Origin: Actinomycetota bacterium
Lineage (GTDB): Bacteria > Actinomycetota > Acidimicrobiia > IMCC26256 > JACDBD01
Length of the DNA: 6,767 nt
Assembly (NCBI GenBank): GCA_013695115.1
Contig: JACDBD010000268.1
Span: 1 to 6,767, forward strand
Reading direction: 5' to 3'
Of the stretch, positions 1 to 5,424 are shown piece after piece. Below the pieces are notes generated by a model. It did no database searches and was not told the DNA's origin. It saw only the letters and a program-made list of their open reading frames with translations. Within the stretch, counting starts at the first letter, position 1. Each line of letters begins with the position of its first letter. The position numbers and the translations under genes were made by a program.

Positions 1-123
1 GACACCCCAGCCTTCGAGGCCCGAGTTGCCTGACCGCTTCGGCGCGCCCGCGCTCCACACGGCCCCCACGCTCGCCCCAGACCCCCACCCGTCGCCGTCG
101 AAGGCCACTTCTTCGGCAGCCAC

Positions 124-190
124 CTAGTGGGCATCTTGCGGGTGTCCGGGAGCATGAATCGGTCCGGCCATTGCGGGGCCTGCCCACTAG
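124..190. repeat. Nested repeat: perfect 10-bp inverted repeat enclosing two direct repeats
   Basis: CTAGTGGGCA at 124-133 is the exact reverse complement of TGCCCACTAG at 181-190, with 47 bases between. Inside, TTGCGGG occurs at 136-142 and 171-177, and GTCCGG at 144-149 and 162-167. The elements are therefore placed nearly symmetrically around base 156 in the order A-B-C-C-B-A', with B and C in direct rather than inverted orientation. The right arm ends 12 bases before the ArsA start codon and overlaps a candidate -10 element. The layout suits a regulator-binding region or a long stem in the leader or DNA; its function is inference only. Confidence 0.6.
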
Positions 191-193
191 CCT
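188..193 (+). promoter_or_regulatory. Candidate -10 element for the ArsA-glucokinase operon
   Basis: TAGCCT fits the TANNNT pattern of actinobacterial -10 boxes and ends 9 bases before the ATG at 203. Transcription would then begin at or very near the start codon. There is no Shine-Dalgarno sequence in the bases before that ATG, which agrees with a leaderless or very short-leader mRNA, a common arrangement in actinobacteria. No convincing -35 box sits at normal spacing; TTGCGG at 171-176 is only 11 bases upstream. The right arm of the inverted repeat overlaps this element, so a bound protein could block it. Confidence 0.3.
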
Positions 194-202
194 CGATCCC
201 TC

Positions 203-1387
203 ATGCGCATCCTCCTCTTCACCGGCAAGGGGGGCGTGGGCAAGACGACCGTGGCCGCCGCCACCGCCCTGCGGGCCGCCGAATCCGGTCTGCGCACCCT
301 CGTCTGCTCCACCGATCCGGCCCACTCCCTCGCAGACGCCTTTGCGGTGCCGTTGGGTGACGCGGTCGTCCCGATCGCCGCGTTTCCGGGGGGCGGGTCG
401 CTCGCCGGCCAGGAGCTCGACGCCCGGGTCCGGCTCGAGGAGGCGTGGGCGGCGGTGCGGGAGTACCTCACCTCGCTGCTCGACTGGGCCGGCGCCGACG
501 TGGTCGAAGCGGAGGAGCTGGCGGTCATTCCGGGCCTCGACGAGGTGTTCGCGCTCGCCGACCTCCGGGCCCACTCCGAGTCGGGCGACTACGACCTGCT
601 CGTCGTCGACTGCGCGCCGACGGCCGAGACCGTGCGGCTGCTGTCGCTCCCCGACGTGCTCGGCTGGTACATGGACCGCATCTTCCCCGCCCAACGCACT
701 GCGACGCGGGCGGTGCGGCCGTTGCTGAGCCGGATCGTGAGCATGCCGGTGGCGGGCGACGACGTGTTCGCGGCCGTGCGGCGCTTCTACGAGCGCCTCG
801 ACGGCGTGCGCGATCTGCTCACCGACGGTGCGGTCACGAGCGCCCGCCTCGTCGTGAACGCGGAGCGGATGGTGGTCGCCGAGGCCCGGCGCACCTTCAC
901 CTACCTCGCGCTGTTCGGCTACCACGTCGACGCGGTGATCGCGAACCGGCTCCTTCCCGGCGCGATCACCGACCCCTGGTTCACCGCGTGGAAGGACACC
1001 CAGCGCGAGCAGCTCGAGTCGATCGAGGCCGCGTTCGCCGGCGTCCCCATCCTCACCGCCGAGCTCGCCGACGACGAGCTCGTCGGCATCGAGCGGCTGT
1101 CGCCGTTCGGGGCCGCGCTCTACAGCGAGCGGTCACCCGCCGACGTGCTCGCCACCGGCGATCCGATGCGGGTGGACGCGGTGGGTGACGCCCTGGTGCT
1201 GTCGCTCCCCCTGCCGTTCACCGAGAAGGCGGACGTGGAGCTGGCGCGCAGCAACGGTGAGCTCCTGCTCGGAGTGGGGGCGCACCGCCGCGCGGTTGTG
1301 CTCCCGGAGAGCCTGCGTCGTCGCGAGGTCGCGTCGGCGCGCATGGCGGGCGACCGTCTCGAAGTCGAGTTCACCGAGGGAGGCTGA
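203..1387 (+). CDS. ArsA/Get3-family ATPase with C-terminal HSP20-like domain
   Basis: A 394-residue P-loop ATPase of the ArsA/Get3 (anion-transporting/tail-anchored-protein targeting) family. The deviant Walker A motif GKGGVGKTT spans residues 8-16, with signature lysine K9 and K14. A switch-I-like STDPAHSLADAF follows at 36-47 with D38, and switch II DCAPT at 136-140. Residues 240-253 carry the family's conserved Asn-Arg-Leu-Leu-Pro stretch. Residues about 325-393 look like the small beta-rich HSP20-like domain found at the C-terminus of many bacterial ArsA-like proteins. It has one ATPase domain, not the two of plasmid ArsA. Its only cysteines are C35 and C137, so it lacks both the arsenite-binding cysteine set and the CxxC zinc site of Get3. 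An arsenite-pump role is therefore unlikely, and no arsB or arsR is nearby. The ATG lies directly before the P-loop, as is usual. It probably acts in the cytosol as a dimeric ATPase or chaperone with unknown client. Confidence 0.93.
   Translation: MRILLFTGKGGVGKTTVAAATALRAAESGLRTLVCSTDPAHSLADAFAVPLGDAVVPIAAFPGGGSLAGQELDARVRLEEAWAAVREYLTSLLDWAGADVVEAEELAVIPGLDEVFALADLRAHSESGDYDLLVVDCAPTAETVRLLSLPDVLGWYMDRIFPAQRTATRAVRPLLSRIVSMPVAGDDVFAAVRRFYERLDGVRDLLTDGAVTSARLVVNAERMVVAEARRTFTYLALFGYHVDAVIANRLLPGAITDPWFTAWKDTQREQLESIEAAFAGVPILTAELADDELVGIERLSPFGAALYSERSPADVLATGDPMRVDAVGDALVLSLPLPFTEKADVELARSNGELLLGVGAHRRAVVLPESLRRREVASARMAGDRLEVEFTEGG
1376..1383 (+). promoter_or_regulatory. Ribosome binding site deciding the GTG start at 1389
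   Basis: GAGGGAGG lies within the last codons of the ArsA gene, 5 bases before the GTG at 1389. It is the strongest Shine-Dalgarno sequence of the plus-strand operon. It fixes the start of the small protein and rejects the longer in-frame reading that would extend back over the ArsA gene. Confidence 0.75.
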
Positions 1388-1388
1388 C

Positions 1389-1709
1389 GTGCCCGAGCAG
1401 CTCTTCGACGACCCCGAGTCGTCCGAACCTGAAGACCATGATGTCTTCTACGACGCGCCCGACCCGGACGAGCCCGGCGACGGCCCGCCCGCCGATTCGG
1501 CCGCCGACGTGCTGGTCACCGCGTTGTTCGAAGCCGGACCGGAGGCGGCGGAGCACCTGCTCAAGGCGGCCCAGGAGCTGCTCCTGGCGGCGAAGGCGGT
1601 CGTCGACGCGGGGGAGCGCGTGGTCGAACAGCACAAGTTGGCGAGCGAAGGCCACGGCGAACCCGGGGCCGACGACGCACCGCGGGTACGCCGCATCGAC
1701 CTGGCGTGA
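1389..1709 (+). CDS. Small acidic helical protein between ArsA and glucokinase genes
   Basis: A protein of 106 residues starting at GTG, one base after the ArsA stop codon and behind a strong ribosome site. Residues 1-37 are strongly acidic and proline-rich, probably disordered. Residues 37-82 form one long predicted amphipathic helix rich in Ala, Leu and Glu, including AEHLLKAAQELLLAAKAV. A polar linker leads to a basic-hydrophobic end, RVRRIDLA. There is no signal peptide, membrane segment, cysteine or known catalytic motif. The helix resembles, from memory, the DUF5304-type proteins of streptomycetes, and in Streptomyces coelicolor a small gene (sco2127) likewise sits just before glkA. This one is about half the size I recall for that protein, so equivalence is not certain. 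Position suggests a partner or regulator of the ATPase or the kinase; the function is unknown. Confidence 0.8.
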   Translation: MPEQLFDDPESSEPEDHDVFYDAPDPDEPGDGPPADSAADVLVTALFEAGPEAAEHLLKAAQELLLAAKAVVDAGERVVEQHKLASEGHGEPGADDAPRVRRIDLA

Positions 1710-1724
1710 AGGCCCGACCTCACG

Positions 1725-2684
1725 GTGAGCGCGACGACGTTCGGGATTGATCTCGGGGGCACGAACGTCCGTTGCGGGGTCGTCGACGAGCACGGCACCA
1801 TCCTGAACGAACGCCGCGCGCCGAACCGGTACGACGCGTCGTGGCAGGAGATCGTGGACGCGATGGTGAGCCTCGTGCGCGCCCTCGAACCCGAGCATCC
1901 CGACGCGACCGCGGTGGGGGTCGGCGCCGCCGGCCTCGTCACCCGCGACGGCCACATCCGGTACGCGCCGAACATCCCCGGCTTCCGCGACGCGCCGATC
2001 CACGACGCGCTGGCGAGCGAGCTCGACCTGCCCGTCTTCGTCGACAACGACGCCAACGCCGCCGCCCACGGTGAGCTCCGCCACGGCGCCGCCCGGGGCG
2101 CGCGCTACGCGCTGGTCATCACCCTCGGCACGGGGATCGGCGGCGGCATCATCGCCCGGGGGCGCGTGATCCGGGGCGCGCACGGGTTTGCCGCCGAGAT
2201 CGGCCACTTCCAGATCGACCCCGACGGGCCGATGTGCGCCTGTGGCCTGCGCGGGCACTGGGAGGCGTTCGCGTCGGGCAGCGCCCTCGGTCGGATGGGC
2301 CGCGAGCGGGTCGAGGCCGGGAAGGCGCCGAAGGTGTTGGAACTGGCCGGCGGCGATGCCAGCGCGGTCAGCGGCGTGCACGTCGGCGACGCGGCCCAGG
2401 CCGGTGACGCCGACGCGCTCGAGGTCGTCTCCGAATACGCCGGCTACGTCGCCGTCGGGCTGGCGGGGTTGGCCAACATCCTCGACCCCGAGCGCATCGT
2501 GGTCTCGGGGGGCCTGGTCGAGCTGGGCGACACGCTGTTCGATCCGGTGCGAGCGGCGTTCGACCGTCAGCTCGAGGGCACCGACTACCGGCCCGCAGTC
2601 GACATCGTGCCCGCGGAGCTGGGGCAGCAGGCGGGCGTCATCGGCGCGGCCGCGCTCGCGCGCGAGCTCGTAGCCGAGGCGTAA
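1725..2684 (+). CDS. glk: ROK-family glucokinase
   Basis: A 319-residue sugar kinase of the ROK family, most like actinobacterial glucokinases, which phosphorylate glucose to glucose-6-phosphate in the cytosol. The N-terminal ATP/phosphate loop is DLGGTNVRCG (9-18). The sugar-binding and catalytic stretch is DNDANAAAHGE (107-117) with probable catalytic base D109. The second phosphate motif is LGTGIGGGI (134-142). The ROK signature runs from E158 and H161 to the zinc-site segment CACGLRGHWE (171-180). The usual third cysteine, in the family form GCxE, is histidine here (H178). There is no N-terminal helix-turn-helix, so it is a kinase and not a ROK repressor. The GTG start gives the expected N-terminus. 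It lies 15 bases after the previous stop, in the same frame, with only a weak GAAGG 12 bases upstream, so translation may be coupled. Another hexose or N-acetylhexosamine as substrate is possible. Confidence 0.9.
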   Translation: MSATTFGIDLGGTNVRCGVVDEHGTILNERRAPNRYDASWQEIVDAMVSLVRALEPEHPDATAVGVGAAGLVTRDGHIRYAPNIPGFRDAPIHDALASELDLPVFVDNDANAAAHGELRHGAARGARYALVITLGTGIGGGIIARGRVIRGAHGFAAEIGHFQIDPDGPMCACGLRGHWEAFASGSALGRMGRERVEAGKAPKVLELAGGDASAVSGVHVGDAAQAGDADALEVVSEYAGYVAVGLAGLANILDPERIVVSGGLVELGDTLFDPVRAAFDRQLEGTDYRPAVDIVPAELGQQAGVIGAAALARELVAEA

Positions 2685-2690
2685 CGCGAC

Positions 2691-3506
2691 ATGAAGCTCG
2701 GGATCACGCTCCCGTCCTTCCAGGACGATCCCGAGACCGTGCTCGAGGTGGCTCGCGTGGCCGAGCGCGCCGGGCTCGACGGAGTGTTCGCCTACGACCA
2801 CCTGTTCCGGGAGGCCCGGGACGGGACGCGCCGACCCGCGCTCGAGTGCACGACGATGCTCGGTGCGGTCGCGGCCGAGACCACGACGATCGAGTTCGGG
2901 CCGCTGGTCGCCCGGGCGACGCTGCGGCCGCCGGCGACGCTCGCGGCCGCCCTCGATACCGTCCGGCGTATCGGCGGGGAACGGCTGGTGGCGACGCTGG
3001 GAGCGGGCGACTCGCAGAGCGAAGCCGAGAACGTCGCCTTCGGCGTCGACCTGCCGTCGGAGGAGGAGCGCATCACCCGCCTCGACCAGGCCCTGGCGGC
3101 GACGCGGGGGCGCGGGTACCCGGTGTGGGTCGGCGGTACCGCGTACTCCGTTCGGGTGTTGGCCGCGAACCGGGCTGACGGTTGGAACCGCTGGGGAGGG
3201 CCGCCCGATCGGTTCGCCCGCGAGGCCGAGGCCGTGCGGCGGGAGCTCGAGAGCGCTCGCGCCGCGTTCACCCTGTCGTGGGGCGGCCTCGTCGTGCTGG
3301 ACGAGGACGATCGCGCCGCGACCGCCAAGGCGGCGCGCCTCGACTCGCCCCCCGGTGCGATCGTCGGCGGGCCCGAGCGGGTCGCCGACGCGCTCCGCGA
3401 CTACGGCGAGGCGGGCGCGGAGTGGGTGATCGTCGGGCCCGTGGACTCGTCGGATCCCGCCAACGCCGCCCTACTCGGCGAGCGGGTGCGACCGCTGGTG
3501 GCGTAG
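2691..3506 (+). CDS. Compact LLM-class (F420/FMN-dependent) oxidoreductase
   Basis: A luciferase-like monooxygenase-family TIM-barrel protein of 271 residues. Family features are the N-terminal strand MKLGITLPSF, the helix ETVLEVARVAERAGLDGVF (15-33), the DHLF motif (36-39), the LGAG loop (103-106) followed by ENVAFGV, PVWVGG (144-149), the adjoining ADGWNRWGG (162-170) and a C-terminal GGPERVADALRDYGEAG (226-242). In actinomycetes such proteins mostly use coenzyme F420, sometimes FMN; the substrate cannot be read. It is shorter than usual. After the helix at 130-138 it reaches the PVWVGG strand within a few residues, so the substrate-loop insertion of typical members is missing, and the usual tryptophan after the LGAG loop is Asp (D107). 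The start is 6 bases after the glucokinase stop with only a weak GAGG upstream, so it is the last gene of the operon. A link to the kinase is not evident. Confidence 0.85.
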   Translation: MKLGITLPSFQDDPETVLEVARVAERAGLDGVFAYDHLFREARDGTRRPALECTTMLGAVAAETTTIEFGPLVARATLRPPATLAAALDTVRRIGGERLVATLGAGDSQSEAENVAFGVDLPSEEERITRLDQALAATRGRGYPVWVGGTAYSVRVLAANRADGWNRWGGPPDRFAREAEAVRRELESARAAFTLSWGGLVVLDEDDRAATAKAARLDSPPGAIVGGPERVADALRDYGEAGAEWVIVGPVDSSDPANAALLGERVRPLVA

Positions 3507-3520
3507 CGGCTACTCCAGCG
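3493..3520. terminator. Candidate bidirectional terminator spanning both stop codons
   Basis: CGCTGG at 3493-3498 pairs with CCAGCG at 3515-3520, and GTAG at 3503-3506 pairs with CTAC at 3510-3513 around a CGG loop. The two stems are separated by a 4-base versus 1-base internal loop. The structure covers the TAG stops of both converging genes and is equally good on either strand. No T-run follows on either side, so it is not a classic intrinsic terminator. Many high-GC bacteria use such stems without a U-tract, but this is a candidate only. Confidence 0.4.
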
Positions 3521-4757
3521 TGGCGTAGTCCGTCGAGCGGTCGGACGTCCGCGTCGCGCCAACCTTCTCCACGCACGCGCGCAGGTCGGCGACGAACGCG
3601 TCGATCGCGGGTGCGGTACCGGCGGACACCGTGAGGTGGAGGCTGTCGGGCGGCTGTTGGCGATCGAGGTGCCATCCCCGTTCCGCGAGCGCATCCATCA
3701 CCTTGAACACGTCGAGGGCGTCGGGATCGACGGCGGAGATGGCTACGCACTGGGACTCGGGCTCCCCCAGCACGGTCAGGCCGGGGATCGCCCGCACGCC
3801 GTCGATCAGGCGCTCGGTCGCGGCCAGCGTCACGTCGGTCAGGCGCAGGTACCCCTCCTCGCCGAGGTAGTGGAGGACGGCCCACGCCGATGCGATCGGG
3901 CCGGCGGGTTTGCTGCCCGCAATCCCCGACGAGGCGTAGAAGCCGCCGAGCCAGTCGTCGAACACGAAGATCTGGTGGCTGCGGAGCTCCTGGTTGCGAT
4001 GGATCAGCACCGACGCACCTTTGGGCGCGTAGCCGAGCTTGTGGATGTCGGCCGAGATCGACGTGACGCCGTCGACCCGGAAGTCCCACGGTGGGACCGG
4101 CCGACCCAGCCGCTGGGCGAACGGCAGCACGAACCCGCCCATGCACGCGTCGACATGGCAGTTGATGCCGCGCTCGGCGGCGAGCGACGCGAGCTCGGGG
4201 ATCGGGTCGATCACGCCCTGGGGGTACTGGGGCGCCGATCCCACGACGAGCACGGTGTCGTCGTCGACCGCCGCCGCCGTTGCGTCCACGTCGACGCGCC
4301 AGTCGGCCCGGACCGGGATCTTGCGCACGGCGACGCCGAAGTACTCGCTCGCCTTGTGGAAGGCGGCGTGGGCGCTGTTCGCGATCACCATGTTCGGCGC
4401 GGCGACGTCGCGCTCGGCCCGGCCGCGGTTCCGGGCCGCCTCGACCGCCAGGAGGATGCTCTCGGTCCCGCCCGAGGTCATGAACCCGGCGGCCTCGTCG
4501 CCCCCGTGGAACAGGTCGGCGGCAATGTCGACGACGTCCTGCTGCATCCGCCCGATGCTCGGGAACGCCAGCGGGTTGAGGCCGTTCTCCGAGAGAAACA
4601 GGGTGCTCGCCTCGCGGGCGACCTCCTCGACGTCGTCGCCGGCGTGGAACACGAGGCCGAAGACCCGCCCCGAGCGCCAGTCCTTGTCGTCGGCGCGCAG
4701 CGCGTCGAGCTGCGACAGAACCGCATTCTTCGAGAGACCGGACTGTGGCAACGCCAT
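3510..4757 (-). CDS. Sphingosine-1-phosphate-lyase-like PLP-dependent enzyme
   Basis: A 415-residue fold-type I (group II decarboxylase) pyridoxal-phosphate enzyme, closest in motif pattern to sphingosine-1-phosphate lyases. TSGGTES (94-100) holds the cofactor phosphate. H130 in SAHAAFHKA should stack on the PLP ring. HVDACMGGF (201-209) supplies D203 for the pyridine nitrogen. K240 in SADIHKLGYAPKG forms the Schiff base. The following GSKPAGPIASAWAVLHYLGEEGY stretch (281-303) is typical of this lyase group. There is no N-terminal membrane anchor, so it is soluble, as in known bacterial members. Lyases of this family split a phosphorylated long-chain base into a fatty aldehyde and phosphoethanolamine; related enzymes decarboxylate amino acids. 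It follows the thioesterase gene by 10 bases with no clear ribosome site, which suggests coupled translation. Whether the host makes or meets sphingolipids is unknown, so the substrate is open. Confidence 0.85.
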   Translation of the reverse strand: MALPQSGLSKNAVLSQLDALRADDKDWRSGRVFGLVFHAGDDVEEVAREASTLFLSENGLNPLAFPSIGRMQQDVVDIAADLFHGGDEAAGFMTSGGTESILLAVEAARNRGRAERDVAAPNMVIANSAHAAFHKASEYFGVAVRKIPVRADWRVDVDATAAAVDDDTVLVVGSAPQYPQGVIDPIPELASLAAERGINCHVDACMGGFVLPFAQRLGRPVPPWDFRVDGVTSISADIHKLGYAPKGASVLIHRNQELRSHQIFVFDDWLGGFYASSGIAGSKPAGPIASAWAVLHYLGEEGYLRLTDVTLAATERLIDGVRAIPGLTVLGEPESQCVAISAVDPDALDVFKVMDALAERGWHLDRQQPPDSLHLTVSAGTAPAIDAFVADLRACVEKVGATRTSDRSTDYATLE

Positions 4758-4767
4758 GACGGCGAGC

Positions 4768-5424
4768 CTACGGGAGTGGATCCGCCAGTCGCCTCCGCTC
4801 GTAGGCGTCCTGGCCGAAGTACTCGAGGGCGCGTTCGGGGTCGATCACCACGAACAGGCCCTCGGCCTCGGCCGTGACCACGCCGTCGGCCTCGAGGGTG
4901 CCGCGGGTGATGAGGCGACGTCCGTCGACCTGCTGCGTCCAGGCCTCGAAGCGCAGCTCGGTGTGTAACGGGGTCGGGCGCCGGTAGCGGATGCTCAGGC
5001 GGCCGGTCATTCCGGGGTGACCGCCGGCGATATTTGCCATGCCCAGGATCTCGTCGAAGGCGAGCGCGATCCAACCGCCGTGCACGTAGCCGGGTGGTCC
5101 CTCGTACGCGGCGTGGAACACGCCCCGCCCGAACAGCCGACCGTCGCGGTGCTCGTACTCGACCGGCGGCGCCATCGGGCTGACCTCGCCCACCAGCGGG
5201 CTGCGGGGGAGGTAGTCGTCGTGCGACCACTCCTCTCGCGTGCGCACGCCGGAGGGGCGGGTGCCGAGCTCGCCCACCCCGTGCAGCTCGGTGGCGAGGC
5301 GCTCGGTGTCGGTGGCGGCGGCGTCGAGCTGAGCTTCGGTCGCGTCCTCGGCGGTGAGCGCGGCGTCGATCAAGTGACGTACGGCTTCGGTCAGCCGCAC
5401 GCGCGCGGGCGTGACGAAGCTCAC
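4768..5424 (-). CDS. PaaI-type hotdog-fold acyl-CoA thioesterase with N-terminal helical extension
   Basis: A 218-residue protein. Residues about 85-196 form a hotdog domain of the PaaI/4HBT type, with the signature GPPGYVHGGWIALAFDEILG (109-128). H115, G116, G117, D124 and E125 occupy the active-site positions. Hydrolysis of an acyl-CoA thioester is the likely reaction; the chain is unknown. Residues 1-84 lie outside the fold: two predicted charged Ala/Glu-rich helices (about 8-47), then a Ser/Pro-rich linker. Such extensions occur in several actinobacterial members. The GTG start shares four bases (GTGA) with the stop of the hydratase gene and has AAGGG just upstream. The frame continues open further upstream, but that part reads as arginine/glycine-rich sequence inside the hydratase gene and is not real. 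The context suggests the thioesterase works with the hydratase on a CoA-bound intermediate. Confidence 0.85.
   Translation of the reverse strand: MSFVTPARVRLTEAVRHLIDAALTAEDATEAQLDAAATDTERLATELHGVGELGTRPSGVRTREEWSHDDYLPRSPLVGEVSPMAPPVEYEHRDGRLFGRGVFHAAYEGPPGYVHGGWIALAFDEILGMANIAGGHPGMTGRLSIRYRRPTPLHTELRFEAWTQQVDGRRLITRGTLEADGVVTAEAEGLFVVIDPERALEYFGQDAYERRRLADPLP

Larger units (their letters stand above)
1..202. other. Unassigned left-end region, no confident gene
   Basis: No convincing gene lies here. The first plus-strand frame stops at 31-33. The second is open from the left edge to a TAG at 125-127 and would give a proline- and alanine-rich tail of about 41 residues, which could be the end of an upstream gene. 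On the minus strand a GTG at 123-121 opens a glycine/tryptophan-rich frame that runs off the left edge and could be the start of a divergent gene. Both candidates have high GC at third codon positions, but neither has a recognisable domain or a good ribosome site, and they exclude each other over most of their length. Bases 124-202 hold the repeat structure described separately. Confidence 0.4.

Noticed and set aside
171..728. A 185-residue plus-strand frame overlapping the start of the ArsA gene
   Set aside because: Ser/Arg/Pro-rich low-complexity translation in an alternate frame of a gene with a perfect P-loop.
203..1387. Arsenic-resistance operon
   Set aside because: The ATPase lacks the metal-binding cysteines and a second ATPase domain, and no arsB, arsC, arsD or arsR is present in the window.
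1371..2801. A 476-residue open frame on the minus strand across the small protein and glucokinase genes
   Set aside because: It is antisense to well-recognised genes, reads as Arg/Asp/Gly/Val-rich sequence with no domain, and is the usual by-product of GC-rich third codon positions.
3636..4877. A 413-residue open frame on the plus strand opposite the lyase gene
   Set aside because: It lies antisense to a clear PLP enzyme with all its catalytic motifs; its composition is low-complexity Arg/Val/Asp/Gly and it has no recognisable family.
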